A stretch of 64,000 nt of DNA from SURF-21 sp964529285. GTDB lineage: Bacteria; Actinomycetota; Geothermincolia; Geothermincolales; RBG-13-55-18. The notes beneath the pieces are model-generated. The model searched no databases and was not told the origin of the DNA. It was given only the letters and a program-made list of their open reading frames with translations. Each line of letters opens with the position of its first letter. The stretch's first letter is position 1. Location of the stretch: assembly GCA_964529285.1 (NCBI GenBank), contig CAZGWK010000006.1:1-64000 (forward strand), given 5' to 3'. This document shows positions 8,619-17,974 of the stretch, in pieces. The position numbers and the translations under genes were made by a program.

Positions 8619-9722
8619 TTACGGCTCCTCCGCTTCCTCTGTCTCCAAGGCCATCTTCTCCACTTCCGCGAGCAGCACCTGCAGCAGCTCCTCTTTTGCA
8701 TACCATCCCGCCGGCTGCCCTTTGCGGAAGAGCAGGCCGCGGTTCTTGCCTCCGGCTACTCCCAGGTCGGCCTCTCTCGCTTCTCCCGGACCGTTGACCG
8801 CGCAGCCCATGACCGCGATGCGCAGCGGTGCCCTGATATGCGCGAGGCGCCGCTCCAGCTCCGCCGCTATAGAGGCCACGTCTATGCGCGAGCGGGCGCA
8901 GGTGGGGCAGGCTACGATATCCGTACCGCGGCGCGACATCTCGAGCGCCTTCAATATGGCCAGTCCGACCCGCACCTCCTCCACCGGGTCTCCGGCCAGG
9001 GATACGCGTATGGTGTCCCCGATTCCCTCTGCCAGCAGGGCTCCGATGCCTACCGCGGAGCGTATGGTGCCCGTCCATGGCGGCCCCGCCTCGCTCACCC
9101 CCACGTGCAGCGGATAGTCCACCGCCTGCGAGAGCATGCGGTATGCCTCAATGGTCAGGGGCACCGATGATGCCTTCACGGAGACCTTTATATCATAAAA
9201 ATCGCTTCTCTCCAGGACTTCGATCTCCTCCATGGCGCTCTCCACCATGGCTTCGGCAGTGGGATGCCCATGGCGCTCGAGGATGTCGCGGCGCAGCGAA
9301 CCGGCATTCACCCCGACGCGTATGGGCACGCCTCGCTTCTTCGCCGCCGCTGCGACCTCGCGCACTTTGTCCTCGCCGCCGATGTTACCCGGGTTGATAC
9401 GCAGTCCTTGTACTCCCGCATCCAGGGCCAAGAGAGCAAGGGAATAGTCGAAGTGGATGTCGGCAACCACGGGCAGGGGTGAACCGCCCGCGATCTCCTC
9501 CAGGGCGCGCAGGGTGCGTTGCAGCAGGTGGTCTTTCTTGGGGTTTGGGACCGCCACTCTGGCTATGCGGCATCCCGCCCCGGCCATCAGTCGGATCTGC
9601 TCCAGGGTGGCCGCCGCATCCTCGGTGGGAGTGTTGGTCATGGACTGCACGCTCACCGGAGCACCTCCTCCCACGGGGACGTCCCCAACGTTTATGCGGC
9701 GGGTCAGTTTACGCACGCTCAT
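8619..9722 (-). CDS. ispG: 4-hydroxy-3-methylbut-2-enyl diphosphate synthase (IspG/GcpE)
   Basis: Penultimate enzyme of the MEP isoprenoid pathway, a 4Fe-4S protein of 367 residues. The TIM-barrel start (VSVQSMTNTPTEDA) and the C-terminal cluster ligands are visible: CPTCARSRID supplies two cysteines and MGCAVNGPGE a third. It starts with ATG overlapping the stop codon of rseP by four bases, and dxr, the first committed MEP enzyme, is one gene further upstream. The dxr-rseP-ispG order is a standard bacterial operon. Confidence 0.97.
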   Translation of the reverse strand: MSVRKLTRRINVGDVPVGGGAPVSVQSMTNTPTEDAAATLEQIRLMAGAGCRIARVAVPNPKKDHLLQRTLRALEEIAGGSPLPVVADIHFDYSLALLALDAGVQGLRINPGNIGGEDKVREVAAAAKKRGVPIRVGVNAGSLRRDILERHGHPTAEAMVESAMEEIEVLERSDFYDIKVSVKASSVPLTIEAYRMLSQAVDYPLHVGVSEAGPPWTGTIRSAVGIGALLAEGIGDTIRVSLAGDPVEEVRVGLAILKALEMSRRGTDIVACPTCARSRIDVASIAAELERRLAHIRAPLRIAVMGCAVNGPGEAREADLGVAGGKNRGLLFRKGQPAGWYAKEELLQVLLAEVEKMALETEEAEEP

Positions 9723-10828
9723 GGCAAGTTGATGGGATTGGTTATGTCCAGCCGCAGCGTGAGGACGAAAAGGATGAGGAAGAAGGCCAGCACTGCAACG
9801 GCTATAGGATAGAGCTTGCGCATGTCCACCTCCCTGCCCGTTATCCTCTCATACAGCAGCACCGCCAGGTGCCCCCCATCGAGAGGGGGCAAGGGTGCTA
9901 GGTTGATATATGCAAGGAATAGGCATATGAACGCGAAAAAGTTCAGGAAGTAGAACGCCCCCTGCCCGAAGATCTGGCTCGCCGTCTGGGTTATCCCCCA
10001 CACCGTCTGGGGCCTCTCTATGGTGGGCTCAGATATACCCAGGAGCTGTTTGAAGGTGGAGAGGTTGAAGACCCTGTAAACCCCGTAGAACACCCCCCAC
10101 GAGGCCTCCACGAACCACTCGCCCGTCTTGCCCGCCGCCCCCAGGAACGAATACCCTACCATATAAGGTTCGGGAGATACGCCGAGATAACCCCTGCCGT
10201 CCTCCAGGGTAGCCAGCTCCACCGCGATCTCCACCTGCTCTCCATCCCTCTCGAGGATAATCTGGACTTCCTCGCCCGGGTGTTCCTGGATAAATGAACG
10301 TACCTCGTCCCAATCCGACATGACCTGCCCGTCGATGGACAGGATGGTATCTCCCTCCTGCAGGCCTGCGACATATGCAGGTGTCTCCTCGCCTTCCGTC
10401 TCGTCCATGTACTGCCCCACCGTGGCCAGGGTAGAGGAACCCCTGTTCAGGTCGGGGTAGCCGATGAACCAGACGGCAAAGAACATGATGATGAGGGCGA
10501 GCAGTATATGCATGAGCGAGCCGGAAAATATGATCCAGAACCTCTTAGCGTAGGAGACCCCCTTGTAGGAATGGGGAAAGTCCTCGGGGCTCACCTCCTC
10601 CTCGGGGTTCATGCCCAGGACCTTGACGTATCCGCCCACCAGTATCCACTTTATGCCGAACTCGGTATCCCCACGCTTCGTGCTCCAGATGCGCGGTCCG
10701 AATCCCACGAAGAACTCGGGGCAGATCACGCCGGCCTTGCGGGCAGCCAGGAAGTGCCCCAGCTCGTGCACGATAACCAGGATTATTATGGCGAATATGG
10801 CGATGAGCACGGTGAGCACTACGCCCAT
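9719..10828 (-). CDS. rseP: RseP/YluC site-2 intramembrane metalloprotease with PDZ domain
   Basis: Zinc intramembrane protease of the S2P family, 369 residues, which cleaves anti-sigma factors and remnant signal peptides. HELGH is at residues 21-25 in the first membrane helix, and the second zinc-site motif NLAPLPPLDGGHL is near the C-terminus. A PDZ domain (GLQEGDTILSIDGQ, GYLGV) lies between them. The ATG at 10828 begins one base after the dxr TGA stop, so translation is probably coupled; a longer in-frame start inside dxr is not supported. Only one PDZ domain is seen. Confidence 0.95.
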   Translation of the reverse strand: MGVVLTVLIAIFAIIILVIVHELGHFLAARKAGVICPEFFVGFGPRIWSTKRGDTEFGIKWILVGGYVKVLGMNPEEEVSPEDFPHSYKGVSYAKRFWIIFSGSLMHILLALIIMFFAVWFIGYPDLNRGSSTLATVGQYMDETEGEETPAYVAGLQEGDTILSIDGQVMSDWDEVRSFIQEHPGEEVQIILERDGEQVEIAVELATLEDGRGYLGVSPEPYMVGYSFLGAAGKTGEWFVEASWGVFYGVYRVFNLSTFKQLLGISEPTIERPQTVWGITQTASQIFGQGAFYFLNFFAFICLFLAYINLAPLPPLDGGHLAVLLYERITGREVDMRKLYPIAVAVLAFFLILFVLTLRLDITNPINLP

Positions 10829-10829
10829 T

Positions 10830-12005
10830 TCAACGCACCCCCTCCGCCACTGCTTCCTTCGCCGCCCCGCGAGCCCATTCCTCGGCTCGCATAACGTCCT
10901 CAAGGGAGCGCGCCCTGGCCGGTTCGTAGCGCTCCAGCGTCTCCGCAACAACCCTCTCAATATCAAGGAACCCTATTTTTCCCTCGAGGAAAGCGTACAC
11001 CGCCACCTCGTTAGCGGCGTTAAGCGCAGCCGTCGCCAGTCCGCCCTCCCTGCCCGCCTTGTAGGCAAGGTCCAGGCAGCCGAAGGCCACGCGATCTATC
11101 TCCCCGAAGGTCAGCTTGCCCAGGCCGGCCAGATCGGTACGCTTGAAGGGCGGTCCCCATCTCTCCGGGTAAGAAAGGGCCAGGGAGATGGGCAGCCTCA
11201 TGTCCGGCATGCTGAGCTGCGCCGACAGGGAGCCGTCACGGAACTCCACCAGGGAATGCACAACGCTCTGGGGATGGGCCACCACCCTGATGGCATCGTA
11301 GGGCAGTGCGAAGAGATAGTATGCCTCGATTACCTCGAGGCCCTTGTTCATGAGGGTCGCGGAATCGATGGTGATTTTCCTTCCCATTTTCCAGGTGGGA
11401 TGGTCCAGGGCATCCTTGACCTTAATGTTCGTTAGCTCAACGCGGCTGCGGCCGTAGAAAGGACCGCCAGATGCGGTCAGCACGATCGTTTCGACCTCCG
11501 CTGTATCCTCTCCCCGCAGGCAGTGGAAGATGGCGCCGTGCTCCGAATCTACCGGGATGAGCTCCCCGCCTGCCTTGAGCGCCTCCTGTACCAGCTCTCC
11601 TCCCGCCACCATGCTCTCCTTGTTCGCAAGCGCAAGCCTCTTCCCGGCTGCCAGCGCCGCCAGCGTCGGCGGCAGCCCGGCCGAGCCCACCACACCGTTC
11701 AATACTATATCGGCGAGCGGATACGCCGCCGCCTCTATCAGGCACTCCGGGCCTGCGGCCACCTCGATGCCCGTGCCTGCAAGGCGATCGCGCAATTCCG
11801 TCGCGGTATCGCGCGCGACCATGCCCACCAGCTCCGGGCGGTGGATGCGTGCCTGCTCCTCCAGGAGTTGGACGTTGGAATGGGCGGTCAAGGCCACCAC
11901 CCTCAAGCGTTCGGGGTGGGCGCCTGCCACCTCCAGAGCCTGGGTACCGATAGACCCCGTGGAGCCCAGTACAACCAGCCCGCGCTTCTCTTCCTTGCCG
12001 TTCAT
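10830..12005 (-). CDS. dxr: 1-deoxy-D-xylulose 5-phosphate reductoisomerase
   Basis: NADPH-dependent first committed enzyme of the MEP isoprenoid pathway, 391 residues. The nucleotide-binding loop GSTGSIGTQALEV is near the N-terminus, the catalytic metal-binding region appears as PVDSEHGAIFHCL, and the flexible loop and lattice region are recognisable (PTWKMGRKITIDSATLMNKG). The stop codon abuts the rseP start. With ispG two genes downstream this shows a MEP-pathway organism. Confidence 0.97.
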   Translation of the reverse strand: MNGKEEKRGLVVLGSTGSIGTQALEVAGAHPERLRVVALTAHSNVQLLEEQARIHRPELVGMVARDTATELRDRLAGTGIEVAAGPECLIEAAAYPLADIVLNGVVGSAGLPPTLAALAAGKRLALANKESMVAGGELVQEALKAGGELIPVDSEHGAIFHCLRGEDTAEVETIVLTASGGPFYGRSRVELTNIKVKDALDHPTWKMGRKITIDSATLMNKGLEVIEAYYLFALPYDAIRVVAHPQSVVHSLVEFRDGSLSAQLSMPDMRLPISLALSYPERWGPPFKRTDLAGLGKLTFGEIDRVAFGCLDLAYKAGREGGLATAALNAANEVAVYAFLEGKIGFLDIERVVAETLERYEPARARSLEDVMRAEEWARGAAKEAVAEGVR

Positions 12006-12059
12006 ACGACCATTATACGGGTTGAAGCTTCCCGAGGCTCTCCGTTTAAGGCATGAGGT

Positions 12060-12947
12060 TCAGATCTTCAAGATGATATAGCGCAGGAAATAATAGCAGA
12101 CTGCGGCGGTGAAGAACATACTGTCGAAGCGGTCCATGATGCCGCCGTGCCCCGGGATGAGCGAACTCATGTCCTTGATGCCCAGTTCCCTTTTTACCGT
12201 GGACTCCGAGAGGTCCCCCAGCGGGGCGAAAATGCATACGATGACTGCCAGCTCCATGGCGACGCCGAGGCTGAGCCAGTCTCTGTTCACGGTAAGGTAG
12301 AGGACATAGGCGGCGATGAACACCGCGGCGGTTCCCGCCAGGAACCCCTCCCAGCTCTTTCCGGGGCTGATACGCGGTGCCATCTTGTGCCTCCCTATGG
12401 CCGAGCCCGCCAGGTAGGCCACGGCATCGCATATCCACACCATCACGATGACCGTGAAGGGCACCGTCCATGGAGTGCCGGGATCCAGGCCCAGCATGAG
12501 CACGAAGTGAGCGAGAAAGAAACCGACCATCACCACGCCCAGCAGGGATACCGAGATGTCGGTGGTAGGCGATTGCGAGCCGGGCCGGAAGATACACCAG
12601 GCGAAGAGCAGGGGCACATAGAAGGCCAAGGCCAGGACCATGGGGGTCAGGTCCTGGGAATCCCTTAAGAAATATGCGATGACCGGAAAAGCACATCCGG
12701 CGGCCATGGAGAGCAGCATAGCCGGCTTGTAACCGTGCTTGCTGAAAGTGGAGTAAAACTCCCACAACCCTCCGAAACATATGAGGGCTATACCCACCGT
12801 GAACGGGATCGCTCCCCACCACAGCAGGATCACGATGATCAATACCAGGACAATGGCGCTTACCACGCGCACGGCAAAGTCGGTAAAGCGTGCAGCGAGG
12901 GAAGGCTTATTCCCGTTGCCGGGCGCGTCCTTTTCCTCGGGCGCCAA
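12060..12947 (-). CDS. cdsA: Phosphatidate cytidylyltransferase
   Basis: Multi-spanning membrane enzyme of 295 residues that makes CDP-diacylglycerol from CTP and phosphatidic acid, the precursor used by the PgsA-like enzyme at 5.8 kb. The C-terminal CdsA signature is present (SLIPGHGGIMDRFDSMFFTAAV), with the preceding ISPGKSWEGFLAG and DLSESTVKRELGIKD. It starts with TTG, six bases after GGAGG that overlaps the frr stop region. The first 25 or so residues are polar and cytosolic. Order frr-cdsA-dxr is typical. Confidence 0.96.
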   Translation of the reverse strand: MAPEEKDAPGNGNKPSLAARFTDFAVRVVSAIVLVLIIVILLWWGAIPFTVGIALICFGGLWEFYSTFSKHGYKPAMLLSMAAGCAFPVIAYFLRDSQDLTPMVLALAFYVPLLFAWCIFRPGSQSPTTDISVSLLGVVMVGFFLAHFVLMLGLDPGTPWTVPFTVIVMVWICDAVAYLAGSAIGRHKMAPRISPGKSWEGFLAGTAAVFIAAYVLYLTVNRDWLSLGVAMELAVIVCIFAPLGDLSESTVKRELGIKDMSSLIPGHGGIMDRFDSMFFTAAVCYYFLRYIILKI

Positions 12948-12948
12948 A

Positions 12949-13506
12949 TCAGACCTCCATCAATTCCTTTTCCTTGACCTTGAGCATCTCGTCCGTTTCG
13001 GTGATGAAACGGTCGGTAAGTTTCTGGACCTCTTCCTGCCCGCGGTGGAGGTCGTCCTTGGTAATATCCCCGTCCTTCTCGAAGGCGCGCAGTTCCTCTA
13101 TGGCGTCCCGGCGGACATTGCGTATCGCGACCCTTCCATCCTCCGCCTTGGAGCGCACCAGTCGGGTCAGGTCCTTGCGGCGCTCCTCGGTAAGCTTTGG
13201 TATAGGCAGGCGGATCACGTTGCCGTCATTGATGGGATTGAGCCCCAGGTCCGACTGCTGGATGGCCTTCTCCACGTCCGCGACGGCGCTCTTGTCGTAG
13301 GGAGATACCACCAGCAGAGTCGGTTCGGGTACGGCTATGGATGCTATCTGATTGAGCGGTGTCGGGGAACCATAATAATCGACCATTACGCGGTTCAGGA
13401 TGGAGGCACTCGCTCTTCCCGTCCTGACGGAGGTAAAATCGTCCCTCACGTGCTCTACGGTCTTCTTCATGCGGCGCTCAGCATCCTTCAATACATCATC
13501 TAACAC
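12949..13506 (-). CDS. frr: Ribosome recycling factor
   Basis: Splits post-termination ribosomes together with EF-G. The 185-residue protein has the full RRF length and the characteristic VRTGRASASILNRVMVDYYGS segment near residue 30 and the two-domain pattern ending in the long helix (ITKDDLHRGQEEVQKLTDRF). Start is GTG, seven or so bases after a GGGGG stretch, close behind the pyrH stop. It is part of the rpsB-tsf-pyrH-frr translation operon. Confidence 0.97.
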   Translation of the reverse strand: MLDDVLKDAERRMKKTVEHVRDDFTSVRTGRASASILNRVMVDYYGSPTPLNQIASIAVPEPTLLVVSPYDKSAVADVEKAIQQSDLGLNPINDGNVIRLPIPKLTEERRKDLTRLVRSKAEDGRVAIRNVRRDAIEELRAFEKDGDITKDDLHRGQEEVQKLTDRFITETDEMLKVKEKELMEV

Positions 13507-13509
13507 CGG

Positions 13510-14271
13510 CTAGCCCCCTTTTACCTTATCCGAAGCAACGATGGTCCCGATCCTTTCGCCGAAAAGAACTTTCTTGATGTTCCCGGGGACGGTCATATTG
13601 AAGACGATAATCGGGAGGCAATTGTCCATGCACAGCGATACTGCAGTTGCGTCCATTACCCTCAGCCCCTGCTGCAGTACCTCTATGTAGTCGAGGGACT
13701 CGTACATGACCGCCTGGGGGTTCTGCATGGGATCCGAGTCGTAGACGCCGTTGACCATGGTGGCTTTGAGTATGGCCTCGGCGCTTATCTCGAGAGCGCG
13801 CAGAGCCGCGGTTGTGTCGGTGGTGAAGTAGGGGTTTCCGGTGCCGGCCGCGAAAATTACAATCCTTCCCTTCTCGAGGTGACGGATGGCACGCCTCCTT
13901 ATATAGGGTTCCGCGACCGCCTGCATCTCGATGGCGGACTGCACGCGCGTAAACACATCCCTTTTCTCGAGGGCGTCCTGGAGAGCCAGGGAGTTCATCA
14001 CCGTTGCGAGCATCCCGATATAATCCGCGGCCGCACGGTCCATACCCTTGGCGCTGGCCGCCATGCCGCGGAAGATGTTGCCCCCTCCCACCACCACGGC
14101 GATCTGCAGGCCCATTTCGTTGACTTCCGCAAGCTCGTCGGCGATGATCGTCACCATCTCGGGGTCGATGCCATAGTCGAAGCGGCCCATGAAGGCCTCT
14201 CCGCTTAACTTGATAAGCGCCCTTTCATACCGGGGCCGATCATCCGACATTTTCGCCAACTCAACTCCCAT
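13510..14271 (-). CDS. pyrH: UMP kinase
   Basis: Bacterial UMP kinase of the amino-acid kinase fold, phosphorylating UMP to UDP. The phosphate-binding segment ALIKLSGEAFMG, the VVGGGNIFRG loop and the ATP-site stretch IFAAGTGNPYFTTDTTAALRA are all present. A start at the seventh codon downstream (14250) is also possible because neither ATG has a clear ribosome binding site; the upstream one is listed. Gene order tsf-pyrH-frr is conserved among bacteria. Confidence 0.96.
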   Translation of the reverse strand: MGVELAKMSDDRPRYERALIKLSGEAFMGRFDYGIDPEMVTIIADELAEVNEMGLQIAVVVGGGNIFRGMAASAKGMDRAAADYIGMLATVMNSLALQDALEKRDVFTRVQSAIEMQAVAEPYIRRRAIRHLEKGRIVIFAAGTGNPYFTTDTTAALRALEISAEAILKATMVNGVYDSDPMQNPQAVMYESLDYIEVLQQGLRVMDATAVSLCMDNCLPIIVFNMTVPGNIKKVLFGERIGTIVASDKVKGG

Positions 14272-14372
14272 TCCAGGGGATCACATCCGGTCTCGTGAAT
14301 TTTTCTCCCCGGGACCCCCGGTCACCTTCCAGGCAACCGTCCTGCGCCTGCCATCCCGCGACCGGCATTGAA

Positions 14373-14978
14373 CTATGCCTCGATATCCTCGCCCACCTGG
14401 AAGCGTACGAAACGCCGCACGACGATGTTCTCGCCGACCGCCGCTATCGTCCGTGTGACCAGTTCTCCCACGGTTATATCCGGGTCCTTGACGAATGGCT
14501 GATCCAACAGGCACACTTCCTCGAAATACTTCTTTATGCGCCCCTCGACTATCTTGTCCACCACATTTTCCGGCTTTCCCTCCTTGAGGGCGCGGTTGCG
14601 GTTTATCTCGCGTTCCTCCTCCAGCAAGGTATCGGGCACGTCCTGCGGCGAAACGAACATCGGTTTCGCGGCCGCTATATGCATGGCGATATCGTGCACC
14701 ATGCCGCGGAATGTCTCGTTGCGGGCTACGAAATCGGTCTCGCAATTCACCTCGAGCAGCACCCCGATGCGATTGTTGAGATGGATGTAGGCATCCACTA
14801 TTCCATCAGCGGCGATGCGTCCGGCCTTTTTCTGCGCTCCCGCCAGCCCCTTCTCCCTCAGTATGCGGGTTGCCTTTTCCACATCGCCAGCGGCCTCCTG
14901 CAACGCCCCCTTGCAATCCATTATGCCCGCCCCGGTAGCAGCTCTAAGCTCCTTGACCTGTACTGCGTTGATCTCCAT
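14373..14978 (-). CDS. tsf: Elongation factor Ts
   Basis: Nucleotide exchange factor for EF-Tu. The N-terminal UBA-like domain with VKELRAATGAGIMDCKGAL and the TDFVARNETF segment of the core are diagnostic. The protein is 201 residues, a short-form EF-Ts with a single core subdomain rather than the approximately 280-residue E. coli form; short forms are known in actinobacteria-related and thermophilic lineages. GGAGG lies about four to five bases before the ATG. It follows rpsB by 43 bases. Confidence 0.97.
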   Translation of the reverse strand: MEINAVQVKELRAATGAGIMDCKGALQEAAGDVEKATRILREKGLAGAQKKAGRIAADGIVDAYIHLNNRIGVLLEVNCETDFVARNETFRGMVHDIAMHIAAAKPMFVSPQDVPDTLLEEEREINRNRALKEGKPENVVDKIVEGRIKKYFEEVCLLDQPFVKDPDITVGELVTRTIAAVGENIVVRRFVRFQVGEDIEA

Positions 14979-15021
14979 TGTCCCTCCTTGATCTTATATG
15001 GAAAAAGAGGTCCGCGGGCTC

Positions 15022-15801
15022 TCAGCCCCCCGCTTTCTCCTCTATTTCTTCCTCGCGTGCGGCCGCCTCGCGCGCCGCGGCTTCCTCCTGCTTGCGCTGT
15101 GCCGCCTGCAGGGCATCGCGGATCTGGAATCCCTCCAGTACGCCATTGGCGATGATCTTGCCGATGAGGTTAGCGGCCCTGATGGCGTCGTCGTTGCCCG
15201 GGATGACGAAATCGATCAGGTCGGGGTCGCAGTTCGTGTCCACAACCGCGATCACAGGTATTTTCAACTTGCGAGCCTCCATGAGCGCTATGTGCTCCTT
15301 GCGCGGATCTATGATGAAGACGCCGCTCGGCAGCCTGTCCATGCTGCGCAGGCCCTCGAGATTGCGGCGCAGTTTAGTCAATTGATGGCGTACGCGGGTA
15401 GCCTGTTTTTTCGGCATCATGTCGATCTCACCGGAGGTCTCCATCTCCTCCAGTTCCTTGAGTCTCCCGATGCGCTTGCTTATGGTAACCCAGTTGGTAA
15501 GAGTCCCTCCCAGCCAGCGATTCGTCACGTAGGGCATTCCGCAACGCAGGGCATTCTCCTTCACGGCCTCCTGGGCCTGTTTCTTGGTGCCGACGAAAAG
15601 GAGTGACCCCCCTTTCCCAACCATGTCGCGTATGAAGTTGTACGACACCTCTATGAGGCCGAGCGTCTGCTGTAGATCGATGATGTAAATGCCATTGCGC
15701 TCGGTAAAGATGTACTTCTCCATCTTGGGATTCCAGCGGCGGGTCTGGTGTCCGAAATGGACCCCGGCTTCGAGCAGGTGTTTCATGGAGACTACGGTCA
15801 T
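15022..15801 (-). CDS. rpsB: 30S ribosomal protein S2
   Basis: Small-subunit protein S2, 259 residues, opening with KHLLEAGVHFGHQTRRWNPKM and containing the GIYIIDLQQTL and LWVDTNCDP-like VVDTNCDPDLIDFVIPGNDD signatures. The C-terminal 30 residues are an alanine/glutamate-rich charged tail (REAAAREEEIEE). It heads the rpsB-tsf-pyrH-frr-cdsA-dxr-rseP-ispG-proS series and has a strong AAGGAGG site before its ATG. The 360-base region upstream is GC-rich and could form hairpins, so leader-based control is possible but not shown. Confidence 0.98.
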   Translation of the reverse strand: MTVVSMKHLLEAGVHFGHQTRRWNPKMEKYIFTERNGIYIIDLQQTLGLIEVSYNFIRDMVGKGGSLLFVGTKKQAQEAVKENALRCGMPYVTNRWLGGTLTNWVTISKRIGRLKELEEMETSGEIDMMPKKQATRVRHQLTKLRRNLEGLRSMDRLPSGVFIIDPRKEHIALMEARKLKIPVIAVVDTNCDPDLIDFVIPGNDDAIRAANLIGKIIANGVLEGFQIRDALQAAQRKQEEAAAREAAAREEEIEEKAGG

Positions 15802-16164
15802 GGTTCCTCCTTGGTTTCTCCTTCGCCCGTTTCATCCCCTCTCCCGACCCCCGAGGGGGCACCCCGGGATGAAGGTCCGCGGGCGTGTGTGATTAACGGG
15901 AAATCCCGCTGGTGGCGGGCCCGGCGGCGTCCCGGCGGAACTCTTTCGTCAAGTCCCGTGCCCACCTCCATACGATACGGTCTGGCGCCAGCTAAGAATA
16001 GTACCATAGTGGGATTTCGCCGGGCAAGCTGGACCGTGTTTCCGGGGATTCATTTGATGATTTTTCGACCCTGCCGGCAAGAGGGGCCGGAGCCCATACC
16101 TCAGAAAGATCAAGATTTGAGCAACAGGCTCCTGACCCCGTTATGTTGAGTCTGGTGGAGTCGA
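15802..16164 (-). other. rpsB leader and whiG-rpsB intergenic region
   Basis: A 363-base stretch without a supported gene. On the minus strand there is a weak promoter-like pair TTGCCC and TACTAT about 18 bases apart near 16000-16025, which would give an rpsB leader of roughly 180 bases. That leader is very GC-rich with short inverted stretches (for example around 15900-15945) that could fold. A CTGACCCC near 16130 resembles the end of the REP-like elements elsewhere in the window but has no partner arm. No protein of convincing composition was found. Confidence 0.35.
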
Positions 16165-16986
16165 TCAGACCTCGAGCGCTCCCTTGGCACTCGTCAGCCG
16201 GCCCTTCAGGCGCAGAATGGCCTTGGTATGCATCTGGCAGACCCGCGATTCGGTCACCCCCAGTACCTCGCCTATCTCCCTCAAGGTAAGCCCTTCGTAA
16301 TAATAGAGGCTGACGACGATCTTCTCCCTTTCGGGAAGGCGGTTTATGGCGTCCGCCAGGATCCTCTTCATCTCCTCTATCTCGTAGGTCTTGGAGGGAT
16401 CCTTGACCCGGGAGTCCTCGAGGGTATCCACGAGGCTGACCTTGTCTCCCTTGTCCCCCCCCACGTTCCAGAGTTCGTCCAGGGCCACAAGGGAGATGAA
16501 GCTCATCTGCTGCAGCAATTGATGGAACTCGTCGAGGGAGATGCACATTTGCTTGGCCACCTCTTCGTCGCTAGGCAGCCTCTTAAGCTCGTTCTCCAGG
16601 GAAACGTAGGCCTTCTCAAGCTCGCGCGCCTTGAACCTGATGGAGCGGGGCACCCAATCGATGGAGCGGAGCTCGTCGATGATGGCTCCTTTTATGCGCG
16701 AGATGGCATAGGTCTCGAACTTTATCCCCCGCTCAGGATCGTATTTCTCGATGGCGTCTATGAGTCCGAAGATGCCGTAACTCACGAGGTCGGCATACTC
16801 TATGTTGGGCGGAAGCCCGGAAGAGACCCTGCCTGCGACGTACTTTACGAGTGGAGCGTAGTTGAGGATGAGTTTTTCTCGGGATTCCTGTGAACCCTTT
16901 TCCTTGAATTGCTTCCAGATTTTGGTGACGTCCTCTATGCCTTCCAACCTTGCTCCTCTTTTATAGAAATCAGCCGTATTCAACAT
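16165..16986 (-). CDS. whiG: WhiG/FliA-type sigma-70 factor
   Basis: Group 3 sigma factor, 273 residues, of the WhiG/FliA/SigD type. Region 2 shows NYAPLVKYVAGRV, then DLVSYGIFGLIDAIEKYDPERGIKFETYA and the RIKGAIIDELRSIDWVPRSIR junction; region 3 follows, and region 4 ends with TLREIGEVLGVTESRVCQMH. In Streptomyces WhiG drives sporulation genes and sits next to rpsB as here; FliA drives motility. No flagellar genes lie in the window. An alternative TTG start at 16947 has a better GAGGAG site, so the first 13 residues are uncertain. Confidence 0.93.
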   Translation of the reverse strand: MLNTADFYKRGARLEGIEDVTKIWKQFKEKGSQESREKLILNYAPLVKYVAGRVSSGLPPNIEYADLVSYGIFGLIDAIEKYDPERGIKFETYAISRIKGAIIDELRSIDWVPRSIRFKARELEKAYVSLENELKRLPSDEEVAKQMCISLDEFHQLLQQMSFISLVALDELWNVGGDKGDKVSLVDTLEDSRVKDPSKTYEIEEMKRILADAINRLPEREKIVVSLYYYEGLTLREIGEVLGVTESRVCQMHTKAILRLKGRLTSAKGALEV

Positions 16987-17027
16987 TCTCCCATCTCGGT
17001 AAATTCTATGCTGTACCTCATCCGGCT

Positions 17028-17933
17028 TTACGCGCGGGGGTGAGTTCTGAAAAATACCTCTTTCAGCTGACCTTTATTAAGATGAGTATATATCTGGGTT
17101 GTTGATAAATCAACGTGACCCAGCAGCTCCTGGACCGTCTTAAGGTCCGCTCCCCCCTTCAGCATATGGGTTGCGAAAGTATGGCGCAAAGTGTGCGGGC
17201 TTACCCTCCTTCCCCCTTCCAGACCACGGAAAAAGCGCTCTACTACCCGGCGGACCCCGCGGTCAGAGAGCCTACCCCCTTTCACGTTAACGAAGAGGGG
17301 TTCCCGTCCCTTACCTTCCGGACATGCGTTCGCGGCCAGTATCGCCCTCTCTTTGTCGATGTAGTTCGCCAGCAGTTGGCGCGCCGCGTCGTGCATCGGG
17401 ACCAGGCGCTCCTTTCGCCCCTTACCGAGAACTCTCACCTCCCCTCTGTCTAGATCGATATCTTTCAGGTCCAGTTCGGACAGCTCCTTTACGCGTATTC
17501 CCGTTGCATAAAGCAGCTCGACCAGGGCCATATCCCTCAAAGACGTGCGGTAGATATGCAGCCTCTGCTTCGCCTCCGCAACGTCTATCTCCTCCAGCCG
17601 CAGCACTCTTGGCAGCCTGCGGTCCCGCCGTGGCGGCGACAGCGCGGCCGCGGGATCGCCCTGGAGATAACCACGCTGGACGAGGAAGCGAAAATATCCG
17701 CGCACGGCCGAAGACCGGCGTGCTATCGTTGCACGTGAATATCCCCTGGTCTGCAGGTTCGCGAGATAACGGCGCAGCATACGGTGGTCGATTTCCCCAG
17801 GCCCGGCGATGCCCGCCCGGGTGCAGAAAGTGGTGAAAATGCGCAGATCGCCGTCATAGGCACGCAAGGTCTGCGGAGACAGGTTGCGTTCCGACTTCAG
17901 AAACCTAAGATATTCCGCTACACTCTCACGCAT
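17028..17933 (-). CDS. xerC: Tyrosine recombinase XerC/XerD-like
   Basis: Site-specific tyrosine recombinase of about 301 residues, with an N-terminal SAM-like core-binding domain and a C-terminal catalytic domain. All active-site blocks are visible: Arg in YATGIRVKEL, Lys in LGKGRKERLVPM, HxxR in SPHTLRHTFATHML, His in LLGHVDLSTTQ and the Tyr nucleophile in IYTHL. Chromosomal location beside dprA and whiG matches the XerC that resolves chromosome dimers rather than a phage integrase. The ATG at 17933 follows GAGGGG at four to five bases; 17948 is an alternative. A good promoter lies directly upstream. Confidence 0.92.
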   Translation of the reverse strand: MRESVAEYLRFLKSERNLSPQTLRAYDGDLRIFTTFCTRAGIAGPGEIDHRMLRRYLANLQTRGYSRATIARRSSAVRGYFRFLVQRGYLQGDPAAALSPPRRDRRLPRVLRLEEIDVAEAKQRLHIYRTSLRDMALVELLYATGIRVKELSELDLKDIDLDRGEVRVLGKGRKERLVPMHDAARQLLANYIDKERAILAANACPEGKGREPLFVNVKGGRLSDRGVRRVVERFFRGLEGGRRVSPHTLRHTFATHMLKGGADLKTVQELLGHVDLSTTQIYTHLNKGQLKEVFFRTHPRA

Positions 17934-17974
17934 TTTTCCCCTCTGCATAGTGCAAGCTGTTGAATTCTTATATA

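Noticed and set aside
12640..12665. GGGGTCAG in cdsA as another repeat element end
   Set aside because: It is coding sequence (DLTPM region) without a partner arm.
16110..16140. CTGACCCC preceded by ATTTGAGC, resembling an arm of the REP-like element
   Set aside because: No opposite arm GGGGTCAG nearby and the spacing differs; probably chance or a strongly decayed copy.
17028..17933. Tyrosine recombinase as an integrase with an attachment site
   Set aside because: No att-like direct repeats or mobile cargo nearby, and the gene sits in a conserved chromosomal order.
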